DNA of 50,351 nt from Heterostelium multicystogenum. Lineage: Eukaryota; Evosea; Eumycetozoa; Acytosteliales; Acytosteliaceae. Shown here piece after piece: positions 1 through 11,364 of this stretch. The position numbers and the translations under genes are program-made. The stretch is taken from NCBI GenBank assembly GCA_003667245.1, contig RCNN01000320.1, positions 1-50,351 on the forward strand, given 5' to 3'. Positions within the stretch are counted from its first letter, which is position 1. Every line of letters starts with the position of its first letter. The notes under the pieces were generated by a model, which worked only from the letters and a program-made list of their open reading frames with translations, did not search any database and was not told where the DNA came from.

Positions 1-1960
1 AACTCCACACGTATCAGTTCTGTTTGATGTCAAAAAGATAAACCATCCAAATAAGAACCACCAATCTAATTCACCTATGAGCAAAAACCAATCAATAACT
101 CCACCTGAATCCTGAATTATGACTGCTGAACTGAATGAGTTGAAGCAAGTCGAGCCTAGAGATGACTGATCATTAATCTTGTCAATCCAACTAAAACGAT
201 GACCTAACTAGTCATTTCAAAGCTTGGATACTTCTTTTTGAGAACACCTGCGTAGCCAACCGCTTGTTGAATACCATTCTGAAGACATCTATCCACTGTG
301 AGTAAATATCGATGATCTGTGAGAGAGAGTTTGAATTTAAGTAGAACTACCCGGTCTTCCGACGAAATCGATGCTGATGTGAGACATTATATATATCATC
401 CATTCGCTTGGAGATCCCGAAAACATTCCGATCTTTATATTCTTGAACTCGATCAAGTGAATCCTCTGTTTGTCTGTTGTTTGAGATCGATACTGTTAGG
501 ATACATCGTCATTCTATTCAAAAGCACACTAATCACTTATCATCGTGGCACTTGGAGACAATGATATCGTTTGTTCTGTTCTCGTCTTTCATATTGACTA
601 CTTTGAACGATTGTTGAATGGCCGTCCAGCTTCCAAATGAATATGCGAATGCTTGAGTTGAAGCATTCAGACAAGTTGTTCTCATCGTGATGAACGACAT
701 TGTTGCCTGACAGTTGGCTGAGACCTTGTCTAAGAATGATTTCACAAAGTGGATTGATGATGTTTAGTGACCAAGTCCAGTGTGGATTGAGCTGGTAGAG
801 TGTTGGGATCTGCTATCTCCTGCAGAAGTCCAATTGGATCATAAGAAGGTGTTGGTAAGGAGTAGATTGATGAATAACATCATAACCTACCTCCTCAACT
901 CGAGATCTATACCGCTGAAATCGTCGAAGAGAGAAACTGGTTGATCCTTGCTGAACCTATATCATTGTTTTCATTTCTCAAAGTGATCGAGAATAGATGA
1001 GTTTGTGGTCTCTTTAAGAACAGATGAGCTCGAGTCCAGCGCTGACATGAGTGTCTGTGAAGCCATTAGATCGACAAGTACTTTGGCTCAAGAGTCAAGT
1101 CAGTTGTGATGTTGAAGCCACAGATATGAACTCGGACATTGCAAGAGGTGTGACACCAGTGATAAATGCTCAAGTGTTGGTCTTGTCGCATGATGACTTG
1201 AGTCGACTGAAGAACTCTTTGAAGCTGCTCTCGATCTGCTTCATTGTGAACTGTTGAGTCGAGGATGTGGCCAGAGATTGGTTGACACGAATTGTATTGT
1301 TGAGACTGACATCATATTCATCGATGAGAACTTAGAGAGTGTGATCAGAGTTGTAGACGGCTCTCCTCAAAGAATCGAAGCTCTCCAAACAGTTGTTGGG
1401 TAAAACCCGATCTGAATCCTTTCTTCTGTCCTCTTGGATATGAGAAGATCCTGGTAGTCCTCAATGAAATGATTGGCAGAACAATTGACCTTGCTGTTGA
1501 AGTCTGTCTCAAAAACCTGTTTGATTTTTAGTAAGAAATGATGCTTGCCTTGTTTCATTTTATGTAGTGTTACCTCAAAGGTGGAGTTGGTTTTCAATCC
1601 AGAGAAGTCGAGATGAAGTAACATGAACTTGTTCCTCAAATCGGTCGGGTTCTTGTCAATGTCAAGCCTGCCAAACAACACGGTGAATTGGTTTTTGTTG
1701 TTGATGTCTTAGTACTGGTGGAGCAGGTCGAGGAGCAACATCTTGCCAAAGCGACGAGCGCGAAGTGGGAGGATTGCCTTTGCCTTTAGTGACCCAATAT
1801 CTCCGATGTAGTTTGCTGTTGTCAATGAAGAACGAGCTGGCCGTGTGGAATACACTCTTGAAGTTGCCATCGCCATTGAGGTACTGAGGTTGCTCTCAAT
1901 TGAGTGTCAGTTGTGAGACCGCATGCATCTATTAGAATATACACACTGTTCTTATCAGAT
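1..1960 (-). pseudogene. Remnant of AAA-ATPase-like / PD-(D/E)XK nuclease gene (DUF1703-type)
   Basis: No long ORF survives, but minus-strand translation gives recognisable blocks in the right order. Around 1800-1840 a block reads like the FIDNS-type N-terminal motif, near 1730-1760 comes RARRFGKMLLLDLL (the RPRRFGKS-like P-loop of 'predicted AAA-ATPase' proteins), then about 1580-1690 the stretch FGRLDIDKNPTDLRNKF and LDFSGLKTNSTFE typical of the same family. Near 440-480 HLIEFKNIKIG resembles the E-x-K motif of the linked PD-(D/E)XK nuclease domain. Frames change repeatedly and many stops intervene, including one directly after the P-loop helix. The left part may continue beyond the window. 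Family assignment rests on motif recall; the P-loop and LDFSGL blocks are the most convincing. Neighbouring genes on the same strand have the same NTPase + nuclease logic. Confidence 0.6.
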
Positions 1961-2461
1961 GGCGCCCTGTAAAACTAAAAATGAACTTGGTTGGACAAAA
2001 GACTGGAGCAGCAAGAAATAAATGAATAAAATGTCAATATTTGAATCCAAATGATTAATGTTTCCTAATAACTTACGAAGGGGCATTTGCATTTGCATCA
2101 TTTCCGCCATATCCTATCATATCAGTATCATTGCCATCACTAAGTATCAATAGGATCCATCCCTTCATCTTCTCTATCTCTTTCTACTTCTTCCCTATTT
2201 ATGTTTCTATTATGATGATGTCTATGTCTAGTATAAGTTCATGATGACTACTGCAACTATTACTAATTCTACTACTACTACTAATTTATATATTTGAATG
2301 TTTACGCCTATGTAAAAAACAAAATTTGGTTAATTAAGTGAAAAATGATCTAGAATCGTCAATAAATTTGATAAAAAAAAAAAGAGAAACATTTAAATTG
2401 TTTGGGATATAATTGTTTATTTAATTATTAATGTTTTCTTTTGATTAAAACTATAATTGTT
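1961..2461. other. Intergenic, low complexity
   Basis: AT-rich spacer with short trinucleotide runs (ACT/CTA around 2265-2285) and A/T homopolymers. I see no coding block. It lies 3' of the truncated nuclease gene at 2462. Confidence 0.6.
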
Positions 2462-3560
2462 TCATAAACAAAAAACATAAAGTTTATTGGAATGAAATAT
2501 ACAATGATTGTTCGCAAATTTCCTTGTGAATGATATAAAGAATGTTTGAATTACCGAATCATTCATTTCAGTGTCTTCTGCATTTTGGCTTGAGCTAGTT
2601 GGAAACTCAACTTCTAAAATATTATTATTGAAAGTAGTATTGCAATCTCTTCCAGTTATAGATTGGATAATATGTTCTACAGGTATTGTTCCCAAATATT
2701 TGAAAGTTTTGCTCCATTTTTGATCATTCTTTTCATATCCAAAAGATCTCGCAATTTGATAGGTATACTTATCATGGGAGTGTAAATCTGAAATTGAATT
2801 CTGAATAAAAAACAATTGTTCTGTATTGTTTGTTGATGATTTGGGATTATGAATGATAATGTCCCAATAAGGAAAAGATTCTTCTGCTGGAAGATAAAGT
2901 GATGCCAATGATGATGTATTCCTCGGGATATTATTATAATTCATATACAATGGTCGTTTAATGTTAGGGAATTCAAGGAAAAAAGTCTGTTGTTTTTTGG
3001 ATATAATATGTTCAGCATTTTGAACTTCAAATCTCTTGCAATCTTTCAATCTTTGAATGATCCATCTTTCAAATGCATATCCTTTTTCTGATTGATTTTG
3101 GTAGGATGAAATTGGTTTAAGAAGCTTGTCTGTTGAATAATAATAATCAAAGAGTGCTAAGAATGCTCCATAACAAACAGAATGATATACTTTTGTTGTA
3201 TTGTCATAATAGATCAATCCAGTGTCAATGAAAGAACCAGGTGAATTTGATTCGACATTTGTCTTTCGAGAGAAAAAGAGTCTGAGGAAGCTGAGATATT
3301 GATCAAGAGAACCTGAATTTGCATTGACAAACTTGGTGATCAGATCTCTGAAAACATCCTTTCGTGAAACAGCAAAACTCATTGGGTCTGCATCATTAGA
3401 TTTCTGTAAGAAGTATATTTCTCGAGGAAGTCTTCCAGTAACCTGTTGAACAATTGTTAACGATTGTATTATATTGAAGATAAATAAACTTACCAGTGAA
3501 AGAAGTTTATTATCATTTTCTGTTTTTCTCCATTCAGGTTTGATAAAAAAGCCACCAGAC
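2462..3560 (-). pseudogene. 5'-truncated RHS/Crinkler-type nuclease gene (NTPase half missing)
   Basis: Minus-strand ORF whose coding match starts near 3558 at a GGFFIKPEW block, followed by a 51-bp in-frame intron (about 3443-3493, GTAAGT...CAACAG) and then VTGRLPREIYF. This corresponds to the 'W..E ... GGIPRHIF' end of the NTPase domain in the neighbouring gene. The P-loop and everything upstream are absent. The C-terminal PD-(D/E)XK nuclease looks intact: GYAFERWII (motif I Glu), FPYWDIIIHNP (motif II Asp) and LFFIQNSISDLHSHD (motif III Gln plus the trailing His common in RHS/Crinkler nucleases). Truncation falls exactly at the edge of the 1.7-kb duplicated block (3561), so the insertion or rearrangement that brought the neighbour probably cut this gene. 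The ATG at 3610 belongs to the neighbour's 3' flank. Only about 330 residues of family sequence remain. Confidence 0.65.
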
Positions 3561-5296
3561 TGATAGAAGATAGGCTTGGTGGGATGACTTGGAAGATGGG
3601 ATATATACACTGTCTTTATTGAATGCTGGTGGAGACTGCTGGAATAGATAGAACTGTGAGAGGTTGGTGAGTTGAGTGTATTGAGTGATCGTAAACAAGA
3701 GCTACTATGGCTTGAATAGATGTTGGAGAATTTCCAGAGTTGGATATTGAACCTTCCAGAGGTATTGCTTGATTCCGAGCTGTTGCTCTAATTGGTTTCG
3801 ATCCTGAGGAAGTGATTGATAAACTGCTTGGGCAGTGTTTGGTGGTTTGCCATAAGTGAACTTGGACAAATACTCCGGAACGGGCAAATCTGGCGTCACC
3901 GCAATCAAGAGAACTTGGAGAGCACTAGGTTTCCATGGGTGGATCGTTGTAAGGTGTGCAACATAGTCATAGACATAGGCCACTGGAAGACTCTTATGCT
4001 TCTTGGAGATTGTCAATTGAAAGAGGCATCCTGGTGTCAACACTGCATCCACTGCGGGGAAGTCGGGATTGTTGGGTATGTAGGTGCATGCGTGACCATC
4101 CCAAGTCCATTCAGTGATCTTGTCAAATGTCTTCGATTGGGGAGGAAGATGAATGACGATGGATGGTTGAGGATAGCTGCTGGGGGAGTCTGGTTTGGGG
4201 ACCAATATGATGTCACGATCTCCTTTTCTGAGGATTTGAAGGACATATGCTTCAAACAAGTCACCAAGAATCTGGCTGTGTTGGAGAGTTGGATCTTTGA
4301 AGAGTGTCACCAATGATGAAGCATATTGAGTGGACAATGAAGTCATGACTTGTTGTGCAATGTACGAAGATCCAAGAGCCAGTGTCGACTTGCGATACCC
4401 ATTGCCCACTGTGATGTGAAGGAGAACATGTGACAAATCGTTTGGGGATCTTGAATCACCAACACTTGTCATGCAAGAAACCAACCTATCCTTGGTCTTT
4501 GCGATCGCATCTTGAATGATGTCCTCTGACGGGATGGCAGAGACGAAAATGTGTCGAGGAATCCCTCCAAGAGTCTTATATCGATGCTCGTAAGTGTTCT
4601 GGAATTCTGCATCTGTGCAAAGGAGCTTGATCTCATCTTGGGACCATGGCGGCATATAGTATCTGGTTGGTTGGGGATCGAACTTAAGGTACTCTTTGGA
4701 TAACTCGTGATAGGGAGATGTGACCAATATAGTATTGCAGCTCCTTGCCTCGACTGGCGGAAGGCTGTCCACAATGTACCAAAGTGTGTTGTCATATTCT
4801 ATCTTTGATTGGAAGATCGAGTTCGCGTCTGTGCCATTGTATTGAATGACCTGAGGCTCTCCATGCGTGTGTGTGAGGTAGAATGAATGCTTTCGATCTT
4901 GAACGCCGTGGAAGACGATGCTGTGACCCTTCCTTGAGAGCTCCATGAAGATATAGTTCAAAAATGAAGTCTTCCCGATTCCAGGTGTCCCTGTGACAAA
5001 GAATCTCTGAAGACGAGTGGAGTCTGACGACAGAATGCCCCATAAATCTACATAGCACTGTCTCTGGAGGAGTGAGCGACGAAGTGTACCAATGAATACT
5101 GGGTTTGGAATTGACATCATTGAATTTGCCGTTGGGATACAATTTCTGATGTCATTCCAAAGAAGTGAGATGGCGCTAGTCTCTGTAACTGGGAAATTGT
5201 TAGTATCGACCCAACACATCACTCGCTCTCATTTCTACTTACGAATCTGGCCACCTTGTCCTCCTGCAACAGGGGCTTGAGTGTGTATGTTAGTAT
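3561..5296 (-). repeat. 1.7-kb duplicated block, copy 1 (inverted relative to copy 2 at 31504-33155)
   Basis: Near-identical sequence is shared with 31504-33155 on the other strand. Homology begins inside intron 1 of the gene (last about 20 bases before the acceptor), runs through exon 2, intron 2, exon 3 and about 140 bp of 3' flank, and stops abruptly after TTCTATCA. Outside these edges the two loci are unrelated. Confidence 0.9.
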
Positions 5297-5610
5297 AGGA
5301 AATTAAAAATGAGAAAAGAAAAATAATAAAAATAATTATTAGTATTTAATAGACATTTCAAAGATTTTTGTTTTTGAAACTTACAAGTATTAAATTCAGT
5401 TTTAAACCATTGAAAATTATCATAAATTGTGCTACCAGATTTAGACTGGTCTTTGAATGATTCCCTTGACATTGTAGACAATAAGAGACCAGAGGATTGA
5501 GAGAAAGGCAAAACGTCATCTTTAGGGACACCTTGTTTTATCAAGTATTCAAGCCAATCCTTGACTTGGTCATTGCTCCATTTATCCGGAGAACTATTTT
5601 TGAAAGACAT
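3705..5610 (-). CDS. SAM-domain P-loop NTPase with C-terminal PD-(D/E)XK nuclease (RHS/Crinkler-like)
   Basis: Three exons, 5385-5610, 5243-5275 and 3705-5188, join in phase (1743 nt, 580 aa, stop included in count). Exon 1 encodes a SAM domain (about residues 8-72: WSNDQVKDWLEYL, then GLLLSTM). The 33-nt exon 2 gives a Gly/Gln linker. Exon 3 carries Walker A GTPGIGKTS, a Walker B-like LWYIVDSLPP, ILVTSPYHE, and LGGIPRHIF, the signature near the end of RHS/Crinkler NTPases. A restriction-enzyme-fold nuclease follows: LGDLFEAYVL (Glu), FPAVDAVLTPG (Asp) and LFQLTISKKHKS (Gln, with trailing Lys/His). All catalytic positions I can name are present and no stop or frameshift is seen. The family is known from oomycete Crinklers, trypanosome RHS and other eukaryotes; its role in amoebae is not established. 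The antisense ORF inside it is a shadow. Confidence 0.8.
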
Positions 5611-5884
5611 ATTTTAACTAGTCAAACTAGATAATGTGTCTAAAACAACATGTAAATTAATGATAGGTTTCCAATTTGAATGAAGAAAACTAACATACTT
5701 TTTAAATTTGGGAAATCTACAATCTTCTCAATGTGTACAAAGTTAATATCGAATGGTGTAATTTGTTCACGCAAGATAATAATATATTTAATAAAAAGTA
5801 ATAAATAATAAAAGTGATAATAGTAAATAAGTAATAAAAGAAAAGATTCTCAACATTTATTCAAGTCATTAGGATATATTCATT

Positions 5885-6000
5885 TTATTTTTATTAGCAT
5901 TGGCATTGGAATTGGAATTGGAATTGATATCGGTATTGGTATTGGTATTGGTATTTGTATTGGTATTGGTATTGGCATTGGTATTGGCATTGGCATTTTA
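5885..6000. repeat. Hexanucleotide tandem repeat (ATTGGY-type)
   Basis: About 17 units of six bases drifting from TTGGAA through TTGGTA to TTGGCA on the plus strand. Flanking DNA is AT-rich and non-coding. Expected to be length-polymorphic. Confidence 0.9.
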
Positions 6001-6270
6001 TATGTTTCTTTTATTTTCTATTAATACTTATATAATTTCAATCATCATTCTTTCTGGATAGAAGTATGTAATGAAAATCTTGAGTCAAAATAATCCATTA
6101 CATCTTCCATTCTATAACTGATAAACTCTATTTAAATTGAATTTAGTCTAACAATTATGTGATTTTGCTGTCAATTCTAAATTATATCTTTTAATGAATA
6201 GTATTTTATCTTCTTCTTCGTCAATTTGAATATATTTAGATTTCAATTGCTCATACTTGGTTTTAATGAT

Positions 6271-6531
6271 TTAATTCTCGTTGACATACTGATCAAAGTC
6301 GTTCTTAGTTTGATGTAACTCTTCTTGAGCTAGGCTTAGTTCATTTTTTAATCTCGACATCTCTGATCTGTTGATATTGCACTTGGAGTGGAAATGTTGA
6401 TCATCTTCAGCTCTTTTTCGATGAATTTCCAATTGTTTCCAAATCTCTTCAGATTTTAGCTGCCTCTTCATAGACTCTATAGCTTGTATGGCCATTTCAA
6501 CACTATACTTCAATGTCGAGTATTCGCCCAT
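6271..6531 (-). pseudogene. Coiled-coil ORF fragment, unrecognised
   Basis: An 86-codon minus-strand ORF rich in Glu, Lys and Gln with a heptad-like pattern (MKRQLKSEEIWKQLEIHRKR). No partner exon, domain or conserved neighbour supports it as a complete gene. It sits just downstream of the glycosyltransferase remnant on the same strand and could be its decayed 3' end, or chance. Confidence 0.3.
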
Positions 6532-6641
6532 TATTGGATCTTTTGATCACGCTCAAGCTTTTTGGCAGATGAATTACAGAACAACGTGATTATCTTATCT
6601 CCCATGATATCGACAAATTCTTTATCTTTTCACGACAATTC

Positions 6642-7389
6642 TTACTCATTCTCTAAGAGTTGAGGATTGGATATCAATGTCTCTAAAGAATATGAATACT
6701 GATCTATTTTCTGTTGACAATGAAGCAATTTGGTTTTATCCAATAATATTCCTTCATCCATTGATACCAACTCACTTTGTCCACCCACTTTTTCTCCGAC
6801 GGGTACCACTCCAGCTGCCATAACCTCATAGAAGAGCATTGTAATACCTTCCATCTTGCTGGGAAGGAAAACAATATTGGATGCAGATATCAATTTTGGC
6901 ATATCATATAATGGGACATTTCCAAGTATTTTGATTTGAATGAAACGCCACTTCTGTAGATGACCTTGATTTTCTTGATAAAATCCAATATTGATCGATC
7001 ATGCCTGGAAAGATCTAAACAAATGTCAAAATTGAACTGGTCCAAATGAATGTGAACTACTTAAATAAATAGTATTAGACATTACAGAAATTTGAATCAT
7101 ACATTGTCCTGTTATCTTCTTTGAAATACGGTACTCCATTTAGGAGTACATCCAATAAATTCGACTTGTTGAGGTGAATCTGCATTCATATTATACATCA
7201 GAGGCTGAAGTCGAACGCCTTAGAATTGTATCCATAGTAGCCATAAAAGAACTAGCAGATAGATTGTCGAATATACATCTAGAAATATTATTCAAAAATG
7301 GTTTCTCACACATTTCTTCCATCAACATTCCAAGATACAGATTTTCCAATCGAAGGATAGACCATTACCTGAATATATTCTTCAGGTGA
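6642..7389 (-). pseudogene. Glycosyltransferase family 4-type fragment, broken
   Basis: The clearest block (6642-6945) contains ILGNVPLYDMPKL, SNIVFLPSKMEGITMLFYEVMAAG and GEKVGGQSELV, the E-x7-E region and following Gly-rich loop of GT-B fold group 1 transferases. Upstream the frame is lost: a different frame carries HLDQFNFDICLDLSRHDRS with a possible intron around 7050-7095, and another frame carries FIGCTPKWSTVFQ near 7150. A catalytic N-terminal half is not found before the SPB1 promoter at 7.6 kb. Length and multiple breaks argue for a pseudogene, unlike the single homopolymer slips seen in core genes. Confidence 0.55.
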
Positions 7390-7701
7390 GTTAACATTTG
7401 GCTGGAATTAGTTTTGAGGTATGGGCAAATCGATTGATGTTGCCAAAGAGTGTTGACAATTTCAATATTTTTTGCAGAATCAAACTCAAACCTTTTATTC
7501 TTCAGTAAAAATGGTTTTTTTACTATTTTTTTAAACATTCGTTTTTTTGTCAATTTTATTTATTTTGATTTTATTTAATTTTTGTTTTTTTATTCACAAA
7601 ATTCATTATTAAAAATAAACGAGAAAATTACAAAGTTTATTATTTTTTTAAATATACCTTTGTTAAATTGTTTTTTTATTATTATTATTACGTAACATAA
7701 T

Positions 7702-10372
7702 ATGGGTCAAAAGAAAAAGAAGTTGGCTAAGGGACGTCTCGATAAGTTCTATTACTTGGCCAAAGAGCAAGGTTATAGATCTCGTGCTGCCTTCAAATTG
7801 ATTCAACTCAATAAGAAATACAACTTTTTAGGTTCAGCTAAAGCATGCTTGGATCTTTGTGCTGCTCCAGGTGGTTGGTATGTCTAACCAATTAACAGAG
7901 ATATGATGACCAAAAATCTAACATTTATATAGGATGCAAGTTGCTTCAAAATATATGCCAGTTCAATCTCTTATTGTCGGTGTAGATCTTGATCCAATTC
8001 GTCCAATTAGAAACTGTATTGGTCTTCAAGAGGATATCACAACACAGAAATGTAGAACTGAAATTAAGAAATCTTTGAAGACTTGGAAAGTCGATATGTA
8101 AGTTCCTATTTGTTTGTATGAGGATCTCATTATTAATCCCATCATGCATTTAGATGTTTACATGACGGTGCACCTAATATGGGTACTTCATGGATTCAAG
8201 ATGCTTACCAACAAGCAGAGTTAACATTGCATGCATTAAAATTGGCAACAGAATTTTTGACTGCAGGTGGATGGTTTGTTACCAAGGTATTCAGAGGACC
8301 TGACTACAACTCTTTGCTCTGGGTTTTCCATCAATTGTTCAAGAAGGTAGACTCTACCAAACCTCAAGCTTCTCGTAATGCATCTGCCGAAATTTTCGTT
8401 GTGTGTCAAGGATTCTTAGCTCCAAAGCACATTGACTCAAAACTACTTGATCCAAAGTATGTTTTCAAAGAGGTTAAAGAAACTCCAAAGAATGTTGATG
8501 TCATGTCTGATAAAAAAGATAAACGTAATCGTTCAGGTTACGAAGAAGGTATTACACAAATCTCAAAGACTGCCACTGTCAAAGATTTTGTTGAGGGTAA
8601 TGACCATCTTAGGATGCTAGCCTCCTTCAATTCCTTTGAATTTGATGTCGAAAGCAAGATGTACTTTGATCATCCCTCAACAACCAAAGAAATCAAAGAA
8701 TGCCTTAAAGATCTTAAGGTACTTGGTAAATTTGACTTCAAGACTCTTATCAAATGGAAGAAAGAGATGTTAGCTTACAAGGAGTCCCTCGAGGAAAAGA
8801 AAGAAGAGTCCGAAGAAACTGCTGCACCAGACAACTCTACCCGTTTATTGACTCAAGAAGAGTTGGATGAGAACTTGGATAAATTAGTAGGTGCCTATAA
8901 ATAGCTATTCATTCATATACTAACATATCTTACCTTTAATAGTTGGAAGAGAATCAAGCTAAATTAGAAAAGAAAATTAGAAAAGAAAAGAAACGACAAA
9001 ATGAAAAGAAGAGACAGCTTAGACAAAGATTACAATTAAATATGACAATCCCAGGAGATTCAATCGATCAAATTGATGATAACAATCTTTTCGATTTACA
9101 AAACGGAAAGGATGATCAATTTGAAATCGATGCTTCTGCTGATATCGATCCTGACGAATTAGTTGACTCTGAAGACGAAATGAATCAAGGTATTATTAGC
9201 AAGTAATTCTACCTATCAAATTAATATTAACAAATCTTTTTTTATTTTTAGAATATGATAATGAAGAAGAGTATGAAATGGATAATGAGGAATACATGGA
9301 ACAACAGTTGGATGAACAATACTCTCAATATTTAAAGAGAGTAAAGGGAAAGAGTGGTGAGATTGAAACAAACAAAGTGTCAAAAGACAAACTCGCTGAT
9401 TACAGTGGATATGGAATCGATGATCTAGAGGTAGCTGACGATGAAACAATGGACAGAAAGCTAAGTGACTCAAAGAGTAGTTTATTATATGATGGAAAAA
9501 AGAGAGCAACCTCCGAACAATCAGCAAAAACTTGGCTCCAACAGTCAATTTTCAATTCTGTAAATGGTGAAGAAGATGAAGAAAACCAAGATGATCCCGA
9601 CTTGGACAGACCAATCAAACTTCAAAAGATATCAAATGAATCGAAAGTTTCATCCAAGAAAGAATCAAAGAAGAAGAAAAAGGATGGAAAATCATCCAAG
9701 TATCAATCAGCACCAACTGGCGAAGTAGACGAAAGTGACGATGAGCAAGACAAAGCCACAGATGACAATAAATTCGAGGAGGTGCCAATGGAACAAGACA
9801 TCGAATATGAGAGCTCTGACTCTGAAGATGAAGATTCACGAATCGAAACACTTGCTATGGGTACAATGATGTTGAGAAAGAAGGTCAAACAAGACATGAT
9901 TGATGACGCTTTCAACAGATATGCATTCAACGATGACAATCTGCCAGACTGGTTTACTCAAGACGAAGACCGTCACAACAAACCACAAACTCCTCTCACC
10001 AAAGAAATGGTTGCTGAAATCAAACGTGAAATTCGTGAAATTGACTCTCGTCCAATCAAGAAGATTGCTGAAGCCAAGGCAAGAAAGAAGATGAGAACAG
10101 CCAAGCGTTTAGAGAAATTGAAGGACAAAGCCAACTCTGTCGTTGACAATGAGGAGATGTCTGGTCGTGAGAAGACTCGTGCCATTGAGAAGCTTTATGC
10201 AAACAGTAACAAGGCAGGCCACGCTAAACAAAAGAAACTTGTTGTCATTTCAAAGAAATTCAAGACTGGTGGTGGAAGTGGAAGCAAGTACAAGGTTGTT
10301 GATAAGAGAATGAAGAAAGAATTAAGAGCTACCAAACGTGTTGAGGCTAAAAAGAAAGGTTCAAGAAAATAA
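7702..10372 (+). CDS. spb1: Spb1/FTSJ3-type 2'-O-ribose rRNA methyltransferase
   Basis: Five exons (7702-7877, 7933-8097, 8154-8886, 8943-9189, 9252-10372) join cleanly to 813 aa. The N-terminal FtsJ domain has [17 protein letters not shown], the SAM-binding [24 protein letters not shown] (catalytic Asp), VTKVFRG (Lys) and SAEIFVVC (Glu), giving the expected K-D-K-E set. The middle matches the family's conserved DUF3381-type region, an acidic and Lys-rich stretch follows, and the C terminus (from about [20 protein letters not shown]) is the Spb1_C domain, ending Lys/Arg-rich. Spb1 methylates the large-subunit rRNA A-loop guanosine in nucleolar pre-60S particles. No frameshift was found. The internal ATG at 9278 is not a start. 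Confidence 0.95.
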
Positions 10373-10429
10373 ATACAATAAACAAACTATTCATTAAAAC
10401 TATGCTGCTAACCTGCATCTACTTATTTA

Positions 10430-10976
10430 TTATTCATTTAAATACTCTGCATACAATCTTTCAACCAAGCTTAATGCTTCATTATATTGCTCTAAACTTT
10501 CATTTTTATCTTCATTTTCATCCTTTTAGAGAAATGCATTAGTTTTTATACAGATAGAGAGTGCATCACTAATACATACCAAAAAGTCTGTTAATGTATT
10601 GATACTCTCTGTTAACCTCTTTACAGTGTCAATAATCATCGTTTTATTTTCATCCAAAATCTCAACCTAATAGCTAGAGTTAGTATGTTAGGGTTTGCCG
10701 TTTGTTTATGATAATAAATACCTGTTTCTTTACGTCGTATTCATCCTTTGTACTATCATTTTTAAATTGTTGTACTTTATTTTTTTGTTCTTCTAGTTCT
10801 TTTTGATAATATATATAGTCTTTCTCCAATCTGCATTTGTTTAACTATCAGTAAATAATCTCAATGACCACAAGTATATTGAAATTAGCAATGTACCTTT
10901 TAAGTGAATCTATCTTCACCTTCAGACTCCTATTTAGATCTGATGCCAATGTACTTGATTTTGATACTAATACCAT
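10430..10976 (-). CDS. tbca: Tubulin-specific chaperone A (TBCA)
   Basis: Too fragmented to appear as a long ORF. Four exons on the minus strand (10897-10976, 10722-10830, 10580-10666, 10430-10522) splice with GT-AG junctions to 122 aa. The core DEYDVKKQ-VEILDENKTMI aligns with the DIKKQAEILQESRMMI block of tubulin cofactor A, and the size fits (about 105-120 aa, all helical). TBCA captures beta-tubulin released from the chaperonin during heterodimer assembly. It is transcribed convergently with the SPB1 gene; the stop codons are only 57 bp apart, so 3' ends may overlap. Confidence 0.92.
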
Positions 10977-11364
10977 TATGTAAACTTTCCAAATATAAAA
11001 TAAATGTTGTCTTAAAATCTGTTAACAAGATAAATAAAAAAGCTTTGAAACTTGAAAAATATATATTATGGACAATGAATTCATGTGACTGTGAATCCAA
11101 AAATTCATTTATTTATTGGAGAAAGAAGAAACTATTATGTCTCTCTTTCTTATTTTATTTTTGGTTTTCGGTTTTTGTTTATATTACATTACTATTAATG
11201 GTCATTATTACAAGTGTATATATTCTGTTTATATAAGCTACATAAAATTGATATTGTTTTATAAAAATACAGTAGTGGAAGAGAATGGTTGACGATTATT
11301 TACAAGTAGAGGTGTTGAGTTGTTTGTTGCTAAAGCAGAGTTGATTGTTGGCATTTCGCTATTA
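10977..11364. other. Intergenic between TBCA start and next minus-strand gene
   Basis: AT-rich spacer that must hold the TBCA promoter on its left side. A plus-strand ORF crossing it (10904-11236) is low-complexity hydrophobic sequence with no family resemblance, and I do not call it. Confidence 0.5.

Noticed and set aside
1051..1257. Plus-strand ORF in the left-end ruin
   Set aside because: Antisense to the recognisable AAA/nuclease remnant; no independent support.
3816..4316. 166-codon plus-strand ORF (and its mirror at 32409-32900)
   Set aside because: Antisense shadow of the well-supported NTPase-nuclease gene; kept open in both copies because the copies are nearly identical.
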